This document shows, piece by piece, positions 1 to 8,683 of a DNA stretch of 64,000 nucleotides. The position numbers and the translations under genes were made by a program. Below the pieces are notes generated by a model. That model was given only the letters and a program-made list of their open reading frames with translations, was not told the DNA's origin and did no database searches. Within the stretch, counting starts at the first letter, position 1; the number at the start of each line of letters is the position of its first letter. This DNA comes from Microbulbifer okhotskensis (GTDB lineage Bacteria; Pseudomonadota; Gammaproteobacteria; Pseudomonadales; Cellvibrionaceae). The stretch covers positions 1-64,000 of the forward strand of contig NZ_JALBWM010000007.1 in assembly GCF_023895975.1 (NCBI RefSeq). The letters run 5' to 3'.

Positions 1-144
1 ACGAGCAGTACAGTGACTATGGGGCTATAGCTGTATGAAACTGTCCGAAGTGTTGATACTGTGGGGGTTTGTTAATAGGGTATAAATGTATTGGGTCGGT
101 GCGTGCGATCGATAATTGAGGCTCATTATTTTAGAGTTTAAAGA

Positions 145-741
145 GTGTTTGGTGCTAATAATGATAAATATAAAAAAATTACTATCGGTTTCTTATTGGG
201 AGGCTCAGTTGAGGTTAGCGCCCAGCAGTTGGCGTATTGTGCTGATCCTATATTGGAAGTGGATTTTGATGGCATGGTGGTAGCTGGATCTAAAAGGGAA
301 TTGGCTAAAGTTGCCCTTAGCGGTACGCCGATGCGGGTAGGTTGGGATCTGGACTTCACTGGAAATAAACAGCCTGACCTTACTCATTGGTCTGATGCAC
401 AGTTCACCAGTGTTGTGTCTGGGGAAGTGGCGACTAAGGTGCAGTCGGTGCACAGACAGATACCAAGGGTTGAGGAGGAAAAGGTAGAGCTTTCGGCTGA
501 GTTTGGGCGGTGGCACGGTTTACTGGATAGTCGGGGTGTCCTGCTCGGACGCTTTGAGCACTCTGAAATGGTCAATCAAGATCGCGTCCACACGGTTTGG
601 TGCTTCACTACACCGCCCAGGAAAATCTGGGAAATGGTTTTTCAGCATGATCAGGCTGGCGTAGCAATCAGTGGTGAAAAGGCGTTGTTACTGGATGCTG
701 TGCGGAGCGGGCAATCGGTACGGCTTGGCTGGTCAGAGTAA
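145..741 (+). CDS. Hypothetical protein with internal duplication
   Basis: I do not recognise this family. The 198-residue protein has no signal peptide and no membrane segment. Two stretches resemble each other: residues about 41-70, ending in a G..MRVGW motif, and residues about 168-196, ending in G..VRLGW. This suggests two copies of one small domain. The start used is GTG at 145 with only a weak purine-rich site before it. The frame stays open after the TAA at 739-741 right through the next gene, so the two may once have been a single reading frame. Function unknown. Confidence 0.55.
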   Translation: MFGANNDKYKKITIGFLLGGSVEVSAQQLAYCADPILEVDFDGMVVAGSKRELAKVALSGTPMRVGWDLDFTGNKQPDLTHWSDAQFTSVVSGEVATKVQSVHRQIPRVEEEKVELSAEFGRWHGLLDSRGVLLGRFEHSEMVNQDRVHTVWCFTTPPRKIWEMVFQHDQAGVAISGEKALLLDAVRSGQSVRLGWSE

Positions 742-792
742 TCTGGGAGAAATGTAAAAGGGGAGGTATCAGCTATTGGGCTCGAACAGATC

Positions 793-1041
793 GTGCCGAC
801 CTTTATTCATATTTCGCCAGCGGGTGAAGTAATTGCGCAATTGCTGAAACCCCTCGCTTCCAGGATTCTTTTGAGCCTTAACAATAAATCATTTGCAGGT
901 AATAGTGTCATTTGGGGAGTTAAAATGGGCCCTTCGGGAAGGGTGGAATTGATGTGGTTGGATTTAGAAGGGAGTGAGATTGCTCTTCAGCAGCTTAGTG
1001 CTTCAGAGTTCTCCTGGTATGTACAAAAGTTTGTTGACTGA
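793..1041 (+). CDS. Small hypothetical protein, possibly 3' part of a split gene
   Basis: This 82-residue frame is in the same phase as the upstream gene and is separated from it only by one TAA codon and 51 bases that also read as plausible protein. GTG at 793 is the only conventional start, but the good ribosome binding site GGGAGG at 761-766 lies 26 bases away. That spacing would suit the ATT codon at 775 better. No known domain was recognised. It may be a separate small gene or the C-terminal end of the preceding one. Confidence 0.4.
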   Translation: MPTFIHISPAGEVIAQLLKPLASRILLSLNNKSFAGNSVIWGVKMGPSGRVELMWLDLEGSEIALQQLSASEFSWYVQKFVD

Positions 1042-1070
1042 GCTTCAAGGCGCAGGTGTTTTATTGAGAG

Positions 1071-1098
1071 AGCCCCCAGGCTGCATTGGCCGGGGGCT
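1071..1098. terminator. Inverted repeat between convergent genes
   Basis: AGCCCCC at 1071-1077 pairs with GGGGGCT at 1092-1098 across a 14-base loop. It lies between the ends of a plus-strand and a minus-strand gene. There is no strong T-run on either side, so termination is inferred mainly from position. Confidence 0.4.
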
Positions 1099-1113
1099 AG
1101 AAAAACCGAGGGG

Positions 1114-2238
1114 TTAAGCCAGGGATTTCAATGTTTCGCGAATCGGAAACAGGATATCGCGGGCAAGCTGTTGACTGCGTGCAGGTGACCAGCCCTCGAT
1201 CAGGTCGGGCAAATCGTCATTGTCTTTAAACGGCATTTCTAAAGTGAGAGCCAGGGCTCGGAACTGGTGGCCTGCCCAGGCGGTACCAATAGTGAGGTTG
1301 GCTTCACCAGGTTTGTCCAGTTCGTAGCCGTGCTCAGTTTGAAAGTCGGGGCTGATCGCCTCATAGGCTTGTTTAAAGGTTTCCTCCAGCTTCGCATGAC
1401 GCTCGTCATAGCCCGGGATTCCCTCGCAAGCGGCGACAAAGTTGTAGGGCAGGGCCTCATCACCGTGAATATCCAAGAAGATATCCCCCCCAAGCGCCAG
1501 CATTTTTTCCCGCACCAGGAAAACTTCCGGGCTGCGTTCCATTGAAGGGTTGAGCCACTCACGGTTCAGGTTGGCACCTGCAGCATTAGTGCGTAGATTC
1601 CCCCGAACACTGCCATCGGGGTTCATATTGGGGATGACGTAAAAGACGGTATCTGCCAGTAGGCACTGGGCTGAGGGATTAGCGTCGTCGAGCAAAGCTT
1701 CAAGGAAACCTTCCACAAACCACTCGGCCATGGTCTCACCGGGATGCTGGCGAGCAATCATCCAGACTCGATGCTTGGCGGTATCGGTATTGCCGACAGT
1801 GAGCATGGTCATATCACGCTCATCGAGGGTTTTCCCCAGGGTCTGGAGCTTGACCAGGTCATGACTTTGCGCCCAAGCGAGCAGATCCAAGTGACGCTCC
1901 CAGGAGTAGGGCGCGAAATAGGCTAGGTAAATACTTGGCTCATCCAAGATTATGGTGAAATCCAGGCTGTTCCCGTCGTAGTTGCCGCCGACCCGGAACC
2001 AATTTTGGCGGTCGTAAGAGGCGCATACTCGATAGTTGTTCCAGCCTTCGGGGTAGGCGGACTTACCGGCGTTGACTATTCGTAGCGGATAGCTGGTACC
2101 GATGTCGCCTTCCAGGCGAAAGTGAAACCACTGGTAGAAGTCAGAGTTGTTATCCTGGCGGATGGCCAACTCAATAGGGTTGCTGTCGGTGTTGATAACT
2201 TCGATATTACCGCTGTCAAAGGCGCTGGTTATATACAT
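1114..2238 (-). CDS. M14-family zinc carboxypeptidase, cytosolic CCP-like
   Basis: This 374-residue protein has the layout of bacterial relatives of cytosolic carboxypeptidases. An N-terminal beta-sandwich (about 1-125) is followed by the M14 catalytic domain. The zinc motif HPGE is seen with H165 and E168, the third ligand is H258 in DIHGDE, and the likely catalytic glutamate is E334 in TLEMPF. NPDG (206-209) and ANLNREW (222-228) match the substrate-binding region. No signal peptide is visible, so a cytosolic enzyme trimming C-terminal residues of peptides or proteins is likely. The physiological substrate cannot be told from sequence. Confidence 0.85.
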   Translation of the reverse strand: MYITSAFDSGNIEVINTDSNPIELAIRQDNNSDFYQWFHFRLEGDIGTSYPLRIVNAGKSAYPEGWNNYRVCASYDRQNWFRVGGNYDGNSLDFTIILDEPSIYLAYFAPYSWERHLDLLAWAQSHDLVKLQTLGKTLDERDMTMLTVGNTDTAKHRVWMIARQHPGETMAEWFVEGFLEALLDDANPSAQCLLADTVFYVIPNMNPDGSVRGNLRTNAAGANLNREWLNPSMERSPEVFLVREKMLALGGDIFLDIHGDEALPYNFVAACEGIPGYDERHAKLEETFKQAYEAISPDFQTEHGYELDKPGEANLTIGTAWAGHQFRALALTLEMPFKDNDDLPDLIEGWSPARSQQLARDILFPIRETLKSLA

Positions 2239-2746
2239 TTAGGGAGCTCCACTCTTGTTCTTGAGCGCAGGATACAGCGGTAGAGGGAATTTTTCAGGGG
2301 GAGGCGGGGTATATCGCCACTTTCGAGTGCAATTGGGCGGGAACGCACTACCTGTTGGGCAATAGAAAAGCACGGTATCGAAGGGGATACCGTGCTTTAG
2401 CCAGTCCCTGGCGGCACCTGCTACGACTACTGCTCCCTGAAATTTCCGGTGTCATACCCCAGGCGACTGCTTACTGCCCGGTCAGATCACAAGTGCGTCA
2501 CTCCACACTGTCAGAAATTAGAAATTCTCCATAACATTCCGCAGCAAGTGCTGGTTAAAGTTTAGGCAATTGTTGTGGTTCAGTGTTGTACCATCGTACT
2601 CTTCGGCGTAAATTTACGGATCTTTCGGTCTGAGCGGTTTCTGTGATGATTTTGCACAGGTGGAGCGCACCGGCTTGGTTTCGGAGTCGCTCAGCGGTCA
2701 GCAGATAACAGCCCCTGGAGGGATAGTAGTCTTGAGAGGTTTTACC
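2239..2746. other. 508-bp divergent intergenic region, no gene recognised
   Basis: This lies between the divergent carboxypeptidase and lipoprotein genes. Apart from a perfect 13-bp inverted repeat at 2367-2398, I see no coding frame with a credible start. It may hold both promoters. Confidence 0.5.
2367..2398. repeat. Perfect 13-bp inverted repeat (hairpin)
   Basis: AAAGCACGGTATC (2367-2379), loop GAAGGG, then GATACCGTGCTTT (2386-2398). The stem has no mismatch. It is not followed by a clear T-run on the plus strand and lies between divergent genes, so it is not an obvious terminator of an annotated gene. Confidence 0.7.
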
Positions 2747-3229
2747 ATGAAAAGAAGTTTTAAGCGCGGTATCGCGACGACGGCGATATTTGTGACGGTG
2801 ATGAATCTGAGTGCTTGTGGGTACTTTTTATATCCAGAGCGAAAGGGCCAAGCTGGTGGCAGGGTTGATCCTGCGGTAGTGATTTTGGATAGTGCTGCGC
2901 TGTTATTTGGCTTAATACCAGGATTAGTGGCATTTGCAGTTGATATTACCAATGGCACCATTTACCTGCCTGCCGGCAACCGTTCTGTGCTCGACCGACA
3001 TGTGACCGGGGTCACGGAGGATAGCGCTGAAACAGTGGTCGACGAAAATGGGCAGGTTTGGCTCAGGTTCCCTCTGAACAAGGCAGAGTACGACAGCACC
3101 CAGCTTGAAGTGCTCAGTGCTCGGTTATCGGGTGTCTCAGGGCGTCAGGTTAATGCCGAGGACATTATTTGGCTGCGGGATTTAGCTGAGTTTCGCACGG
3201 CAACAGTTTTTCAGACCGCTGCTCGCTAG
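2747..3229 (+). CDS. Small predicted lipoprotein
   Basis: The ATG at 2747 follows GAGAGG (2734-2739), giving 160 residues. The N-terminus is a lipoprotein signal peptide: a KRSFKR basic start, a hydrophobic stretch and the lipobox LSAC with the lipidated cysteine at residue 24. After it come a YPERKGQ.GGR.D motif and a second hydrophobic segment (about 45-68), a pattern I associate with small conserved gammaproteobacterial lipoproteins of unknown function. An upstream in-frame start at 2660 would spoil the signal peptide and is rejected. Confidence 0.75.
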   Translation: MKRSFKRGIATTAIFVTVMNLSACGYFLYPERKGQAGGRVDPAVVILDSAALLFGLIPGLVAFAVDITNGTIYLPAGNRSVLDRHVTGVTEDSAETVVDENGQVWLRFPLNKAEYDSTQLEVLSARLSGVSGRQVNAEDIIWLRDLAEFRTATVFQTAAR

Positions 3230-3348
3230 TTTTCGCCGATTTAGGATAATTTCAGTCGGCTGAGTACTGCGCATTAGCTACTACCTAGCTTTCAGGAGTG
3301 GTTGCCCTGGAACTTCTGATGGCTGGTTAAATAGCGCGTCCAAATTTG

Positions 3349-3948
3349 CTAACACCTTCTAATACCATGGGGATGATACTTGCAGCGAGCAACAGTCGCC
3401 ATGGCGATATTGAAGCCGCGCAAATAGCTGGGTTCTGTCAAAAAGCGTTTGAGTCCAAGGCCAAAGAATAACCAGACTGCGACACAAGGTCCGCCAATGG
3501 CGATGAATGCGAGTGCCACCTTGGCAACGCCCGCCCACATTTCTGCTCCAGGAGTCGTGAACGCCGCCAGGGCACCTGTTGCCATAATCCAACCTTTGGG
3601 GTTGACCCACTGAAATGCGATGGCTTGTGTAAAACTCAGGGGATGGCCGGCCCCCTCTGAATCCATTTTCCGGGCAGTGCCGATTAACCATGCGAGATAC
3701 AGCAGATAAACGACCCCTACCCAGCGAATTATTTCATGTAGAAATGGAAGTCGGTTGAAGATTGCTCCCATGCCCAAACCGATAGCAATAATCATGGCGG
3801 GAAAGCCCAGCCAAATCCCCAGTAGATGGGGAGTAGAACGGCTGGCGCCGTGATTGAGCCCAGAGGACATAATCATCAGGTTGTTAGGGCCAGGGGTAAT
3901 GCTGGTGGAAAATACGAATAGAGCAATGGGCACTAGAGTTTCTATCAC
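3349..3948 (-). CDS. LysE/RhtB-family amino acid exporter, probable 3' frameshift
   Basis: The protein begins with hydrophobic helices and carries the family signature SITPGPNN (about 15-22), with further membrane helices as expected of LysE/RhtB efflux proteins. The last residues of the annotated frame turn abruptly polar (ARCKYHPHGIRRC). The neighbouring frame over the same bases reads LAASIIPMVLEGVSKFGRAI and stops at 3327-3329, which is what the last helix of the family should look like. One extra base near 3389-3393 would explain this. The gene is therefore either frameshifted or affected by a sequence error. The exported substrate is unknown. Confidence 0.75.
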   Translation of the reverse strand: MIETLVPIALFVFSTSITPGPNNLMIMSSGLNHGASRSTPHLLGIWLGFPAMIIAIGLGMGAIFNRLPFLHEIIRWVGVVYLLYLAWLIGTARKMDSEGAGHPLSFTQAIAFQWVNPKGWIMATGALAAFTTPGAEMWAGVAKVALAFIAIGGPCVAVWLFFGLGLKRFLTEPSYLRGFNIAMATVARCKYHPHGIRRC

Positions 3949-3999
3949 AGATGTACCAGAAGTAAAATCGACTCATGTTAATATGCGTGTAACTGCCAG

Positions 4000-4797
4000 G
4001 TGCGACAAGTGAAATTTATTGACAGCCATTGCCACTTTGATTTCGATATTTTTTCACCGGATCGCGATCAGATTTGGCAAAGGTGTATCGATATCGGGAT
4101 TGATCGGGTAATTATCCCTGGTGTTTGTGAGGAGCAATGGCTAAGCCTAGGGGATTTAGTGGCGGGGCGGCAGGGTTGGTTGATGGCAGCTGGTGTTCAC
4201 CCTTGGTGGGTGGGAAAATTGCAGGAGGATAGTTTTTCCAAGTCCAAGTTGAAGCAACTAAAAGACAGCCTGGCGGCGAGCTTGATTCGACATTCCTGTG
4301 TTGCGGTCGGCGAATGCGGACTGGACGCTTCGACGAATGCGAGTCTGGCGGCACAGGAGGCTATTTTGAGAATACAGCTTGAAGTTGCCTCTGGCCAGAA
4401 CCTGCCGGTGATATTGCATGTCCATCGCGCCCACAATGAACTTCTACGACTTTTGAATCAATATAAACTCCCGCGAGGAGGTGTAATACATGCCTTCAGC
4501 GGTAGTGAGCAAATGGCGCTGGAGTATTGGAAACGTGGTTTTTATCTCGGCGTGGGAGGCACGATTACTTATTCCCGTGCGGTGAAGACACGACGAACAT
4601 TCTCTCAGGTGCCACTGGAAAGTTTATTGCTGGAATCAGATGCTCCAGATATGCCCTTATCTGGCCACCAAGGGAAGCGCAACAGCCCGGAAAACCTTTC
4701 TGGAATTGCACAAGAGCTGGCTGATTTACGGGGAGTTCCTGTAAAAGTAGTGGCTGATGTGACCTACCGAAATACTGAGAAATTATTTTCCCTATGA
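4000..4797 (+). CDS. tatD: TatD-family metal-dependent hydrolase/DNase
   Basis: 265 residues in the TatD amidohydrolase fold. Metal ligands are visible in order: H10 and H12 in SHCHFD, E105 in VGECGLD, H140/H142 in ILHVH, H164 in IHAFSG and D214 in ESDAPD. Family members are 3'-5' DNases or deoxyribonucleases. The closest type (TatD, YcfH or YjjV) cannot be fixed here. GTG at 4000 is used; GTG at 4009 is an alternative. The stop overlaps the ATG of the cysteine desulfurase fusion (ATGA), so the two are translationally coupled. Confidence 0.85.
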   Translation: MRQVKFIDSHCHFDFDIFSPDRDQIWQRCIDIGIDRVIIPGVCEEQWLSLGDLVAGRQGWLMAAGVHPWWVGKLQEDSFSKSKLKQLKDSLAASLIRHSCVAVGECGLDASTNASLAAQEAILRIQLEVASGQNLPVILHVHRAHNELLRLLNQYKLPRGGVIHAFSGSEQMALEYWKRGFYLGVGGTITYSRAVKTRRTFSQVPLESLLLESDAPDMPLSGHQGKRNSPENLSGIAQELADLRGVPVKVVADVTYRNTEKLFSL

Positions 4798-6464
4798 GTT
4801 TTTCTGCAGAATCGTTCAGGAAGCAGTTTCCTCTCTTTGAGCAGGAAGAGAATAAAGGACTGGTCTACCTGGATAATGCCGCGACGACACAAAAGCCTGA
4901 GTCGGTAATTAATGCCGTGCGCGATTATTATGTGCACAGTAATGCCAATACTCATCGATCCAGTCACCGACTTGCACGCAGGGCTACCGAGATGGTAGAG
5001 CGAGTACGCCGTGAGGCGATGCAATTTATTAATGCTGCTAGCACGCGGGAAATTGTATTTTGTCGGGGGGCCACAGAGGCATTGAACCTATTGGCACAAT
5101 GCCTCTGTGGTAATTTGCAGGCGGGTGATGAAATTGTTATTTCAACCGCTGAGCATCACGCAAATATTGTGCCTTGGCAGATGGCTGCCAAGCGTTTCAA
5201 TCTGATCTTGCGGTATGTGCCGCATATGGCGGGTATCCCCCAATTTGATCGTCTCGGGGAGGTTTTAAATGAGCGCACAAGAATTGTATCGCTGACTGGC
5301 GGCTCTAACGCCTTGGGGTTGCGACCGGATCTCGCGGTTGTGCGGCAATTGCTGCGGCGAATGCATATTATGTGGATCGTAGATGGGGCCCAGTTGGCAG
5401 CCCACGATATTATCGATGTACAAAAAATTGGCTGTGATTTTTTTGTGTGTTCGGCCCATAAATTTTATGGGCCTTCGGGCGTTGGTTTTTTGTACGGGCG
5501 TGAGGTGCTGCTTGAATCAATGCCGCCTTGGCTAGGTGGTGGAGAGATGATTACGAACGTTGAACTTGAAGCGAGCCACTACGCTGGTCTTCCACACAAA
5601 TTTGAGGCGGGGACCTCTCCTCTTTCTGCTATAGCGGGCCTCGGTGCCGCGATTGAGTTTCTCGGGCAACAAGATAGAAAAGCAATGGCTCAGCATGAGC
5701 AAAAACTGGTGCGCTGGATGCACCGTGAGCTTATGGCTTCACCCAATTTCCGAGTTATCAGTCAGGTGCGGCACAACTTGGGGATTGTCTCTTTTATACC
5801 GGTGCACAGTAGTGCAGCGGATTTGATGCACTGGCTGGACGGGCGCGATATTGCTGTAAGGGTAGGGCACCATTGTGCTCAGTTGCTGGGTAAAGAAAGC
5901 GGTGACTTGGTCACCGTTCGCGCTTCTGTAGCGGCTTATAACACGCACAAAGACGTTCAGACCTTTCTACAGGCGCTAGAGGATTATTGTGAGGTCCAGC
6001 ATCTGACCTCCATGGCTGCTGGAGTAGAAGGCGATGATTGGTCGCAAGATGATTTTTCCCCTTTGTTGTTTGAGCGCTTGGTTTCTCAGCGCAATTGGCA
6101 GGGACGCTATCGGGAGTTATTGCTCTGGAGTAAGACCATAAGCCGAAAGCCGGGAATTCGCTGCGAAGAAAATTTGGTGTACGGATGTGAATCCGAGGCC
6201 TGGCTGGCTCACAGGGAAGAGAAGGGGCGGCATTACTTTGGCCTGGATAGTGATAGCCGTGTGGTGAAAGGTTTGGGTGCATTACTGTTATCACAAATTG
6301 ATGGTCGTACCACTGAGGAGATCCAGCAGCTGGATCTCTCCCGCACTTTTATTGAACTGGGTCTTGGCAAGCACTTGAGTGAGTCGCGCAGCAATGGCTT
6401 TTATGCATTGCTGCGGCGGGCACTCGATCAAGTTGATCAGGTAGGTTCGTCACTCTCCCAGTGA
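4794..6464 (+). CDS. csdA: CsdA-CsdE fusion: cysteine desulfurase with SufE-type acceptor domain
   Basis: 556 residues hold two enzymes that are usually separate. Residues 1-400 are a type II cysteine desulfurase: TEALN near 94, the HH of the PLP pocket at 121-122, the PLP lysine K223 in SAHKFYGPSG and the persulfide cysteine C361 in RVGHHCAQ. Residues about 418-550 are a SufE/CsdE sulfur acceptor with its cysteine C465 in VYGCESEAWL. The enzyme should move sulfur from cysteine to C361 and then directly to C465. In E. coli, csdA, csdE and tcdA are neighbours and serve tRNA ct6A formation. tcdA lies 2.2 kb downstream here on the other strand. Confidence 0.9.
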   Translation: MSFSAESFRKQFPLFEQEENKGLVYLDNAATTQKPESVINAVRDYYVHSNANTHRSSHRLARRATEMVERVRREAMQFINAASTREIVFCRGATEALNLLAQCLCGNLQAGDEIVISTAEHHANIVPWQMAAKRFNLILRYVPHMAGIPQFDRLGEVLNERTRIVSLTGGSNALGLRPDLAVVRQLLRRMHIMWIVDGAQLAAHDIIDVQKIGCDFFVCSAHKFYGPSGVGFLYGREVLLESMPPWLGGGEMITNVELEASHYAGLPHKFEAGTSPLSAIAGLGAAIEFLGQQDRKAMAQHEQKLVRWMHRELMASPNFRVISQVRHNLGIVSFIPVHSSAADLMHWLDGRDIAVRVGHHCAQLLGKESGDLVTVRASVAAYNTHKDVQTFLQALEDYCEVQHLTSMAAGVEGDDWSQDDFSPLLFERLVSQRNWQGRYRELLLWSKTISRKPGIRCEENLVYGCESEAWLAHREEKGRHYFGLDSDSRVVKGLGALLLSQIDGRTTEEIQQLDLSRTFIELGLGKHLSESRSNGFYALLRRALDQVDQVGSSLSQ

Positions 6465-6465
6465 C

Positions 6466-7659
6466 TTAAGTACTACGGATAAGGCTGCTCTCCGGTGCAT
6501 TCTTTGCGCTTGAAAGAGGCTTTAAGCCAAATAGCAGTCGTAGTAGTGGGGTTCTTCGAATTACAAATTCATGTAAAAGCCAGCAGCCGCTAACCGTGAT
6601 CGTCAAAGCGAGGAGTGGCTCCAATATGGGTCCCAGGGATAGCTGGCTCAGTTGATAGACCGCGATAACGATGATTGTCTGGTGAAGAATATACCAGGGG
6701 TAAACGGCTTCTGTGGCATAGGGTAGCCATGACAGTTTTTTGTTCAGAAAGCGATGCCCATAAGCGAGAACTAACAAAAGCCAGAGCCAACGATTCGAAA
6801 AGATAACGATAGAGTGCAATAGTTCTTGAGCGGGGAAGCTATTGTCGGGAAGAGTTCGGTCAAGCAGTAGAAAGGCGGCGAAGGATACTGGTGCAGCCAT
6901 AAGAAGTTGGCGGCGAAGCTTGGCGAGAAGTTGCCAGGGGGTAGGGCTGTTGACCAATAAGTATCCAAATAGGAAGTAAGTAAAGAATCGTGCATGGGTG
7001 TACCAATCGCCTATTACGGCATGGTTGATCCCTCCAAATCGTGGATAGAGCAATAAACCGTATAGCACCATAGGCACAATGGGCAGGATCAATAGATGCC
7101 AGGTCTTAACGCGAGCCATCATTGGTTCGAGCCACTGTGATTGCTTTAATCCGACTGCGATAGGGGCAATGGCGAGCGTGTAGCAAGCCAGGTAAGGAAG
7201 GTACCAGAGATGGTTCCAGGTGAGGCCGGCATAGCTGCCGGCAAATGCATCTTGTGGCCAGGGATAAAAAGAGAAATATTTCTGCAAGAAGGAGAGGTAC
7301 CCTGGCTCTACGATACCGTTACTTAATGCCTCGAAGTAAGCCTGCGGGGGAATGATAACCAGCATTCCGAAGATTAAGGGGATCAGTAGCTGCTTTAGCC
7401 TTCGTAGCAGAAAGCCACCGGTGCCTAATTTGTGATACAGGAAATAGCTTGCAGCGCCCGAGATCAGGAAAAGCAACGGCATGCGCCACTGGTTCACTGC
7501 CAGCATAAGCAGTTGCAGTGATTCGCTTTGGTGGTCGCTTTTGACATGCCAGCCCCACTCGGCTACGTAGGCCATTCCCAGGTGATACAAGATCAGCAGA
7601 CCAAAGGCCAGCACGCGCAGGGCATCGATATCGTGGCGGCGTTGTGTATTCTTGTGCAT
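6466..7659 (-). CDS. Membrane acyltransferase, acyltransferase-3 family
   Basis: A polytopic membrane protein of about 397 residues. It opens with the family signature RRHDIDALRVLAF, has ILYHLG near residue 30 and RMPLLFLISG around 60-70, and continues with about ten hydrophobic helices. Such proteins move acyl groups onto periplasmic glycans or lipids (the OpgC/OafA superfamily). The ATG at 7659 is preferred over 7671 because AAGGAA (7663-7668) is well spaced before it. It faces the LytTR regulator gene divergently, and this pairing recurs in gammaproteobacteria. The substrate is unknown. The stop lies next to the end of the csdA fusion. Confidence 0.8.
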   Translation of the reverse strand: MHKNTQRRHDIDALRVLAFGLLILYHLGMAYVAEWGWHVKSDHQSESLQLLMLAVNQWRMPLLFLISGAASYFLYHKLGTGGFLLRRLKQLLIPLIFGMLVIIPPQAYFEALSNGIVEPGYLSFLQKYFSFYPWPQDAFAGSYAGLTWNHLWYLPYLACYTLAIAPIAVGLKQSQWLEPMMARVKTWHLLILPIVPMVLYGLLLYPRFGGINHAVIGDWYTHARFFTYFLFGYLLVNSPTPWQLLAKLRRQLLMAAPVSFAAFLLLDRTLPDNSFPAQELLHSIVIFSNRWLWLLLVLAYGHRFLNKKLSWLPYATEAVYPWYILHQTIIVIAVYQLSQLSLGPILEPLLALTITVSGCWLLHEFVIRRTPLLRLLFGLKPLSSAKNAPESSLIRST

Positions 7660-7825
7660 AGTTTCCTTCATTTAGATTTGAGACCGGTTACCGCTATGCT
7701 CCTTCCTGTGATACTCCGCCGGCTACCGGAAAGGGCTGAGTAGCACGGTTTCAGGTACCAATGGTGGTTTTTGAGGGTGAATAGCGGGTAGACTGGTGGC
7801 TAAATTTCATACAGGCTTGGGATAG

Positions 7826-8683
7826 ATGACGGTGCAGATGTACCTGGCACGCAGGCGGCGGTTTGAAGTGGGATTCTGGGCGCTATTTTTTATAGTGCAG
7901 TGGTTGGTTCAGTTTACGGTGGCCTACCTTGACCATCAGCGTTGGGAGTCGACCTTTCAATCGTGGGAGTTTCTGGTGTGGGAGGGGAGTAGCATTCTGG
8001 TGATTGCGATCTTATTCCCAATGATATTGGTTTGGGATCACCGATTCCCTTTGTGCAAAGGGGAGGTCAGGCGCAATCTATTCCTACATCTATTGTTTAC
8101 CCTGCCTTGGTCGCTATTACATGTTGTTGGCATGGTGGCAATGCGGTCTGTCATTTACTACCTGGATGGTGGCTCCTATAACTTTGGTAACTGGGCCGTC
8201 GAATTTTTCTATGAATATCTCAAAGACTTCCGTACTTATGCGGCTCTGTTGAGTTCGGTTTATCTCTATCGCTTCTTATTGATGCGTATGCAGGGAGAGG
8301 CACGCATGCTGGAGAGCCCGGATGAAGGGGAGCCGGTCGAACCGGTAGAGAGGCCGGAGCGGCTTCTGGTGAAAAAGTTGGGTAAGGAGTTCTTGGTTAA
8401 TGTGCGCGATATTGAGTGGGTGGAGGCTGCTGGCAATTATGTGAACTTGCATTTGGGCGATAGGATCTACCCGCTTCGGGATACTATGACAAAGCTGTTG
8501 AAGCGCCTGGACCCAGAGTCCTTTGTACGTGTGCACCGTTCCTATATTGTGCGGCTGGATTCTGTTGCGGAGATTGAGCCTTTGGAAAGCGGCGACGCGC
8601 GTCTTCATTTGGTAAATGGACAGCTGGTGCCCGTGAGCCGGCGATACCGCGATCAGCTCCGGGCCCAGTTAGTACCAGCCTAA
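7826..8683 (+). CDS. Membrane-anchored LytTR DNA-binding regulator
   Basis: 285 residues. About four hydrophobic helices occupy residues 15-155. A linker rich in E, P and R (165-185) leads into a LytTR DNA-binding domain (about 184-284) with the typical sequences DIEWVEAAGNYVNLH, FVRVHRSYIV and VPVSRRY. There is no receiver domain, so the membrane part is presumably the sensor. It is divergent from the acyltransferase, its likely target, and overlaps the 3' end of tcdA by 4 bases. Confidence 0.85.
   Translation: MTVQMYLARRRRFEVGFWALFFIVQWLVQFTVAYLDHQRWESTFQSWEFLVWEGSSILVIAILFPMILVWDHRFPLCKGEVRRNLFLHLLFTLPWSLLHVVGMVAMRSVIYYLDGGSYNFGNWAVEFFYEYLKDFRTYAALLSSVYLYRFLLMRMQGEARMLESPDEGEPVEPVERPERLLVKKLGKEFLVNVRDIEWVEAAGNYVNLHLGDRIYPLRDTMTKLLKRLDPESFVRVHRSYIVRLDSVAEIEPLESGDARLHLVNGQLVPVSRRYRDQLRAQLVPA

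Noticed and set aside
205..516. Minus-strand frame of 103 codons inside the first gene
   Set aside because: Lies entirely antisense to the better-supported plus-strand frame and has no family-like features.
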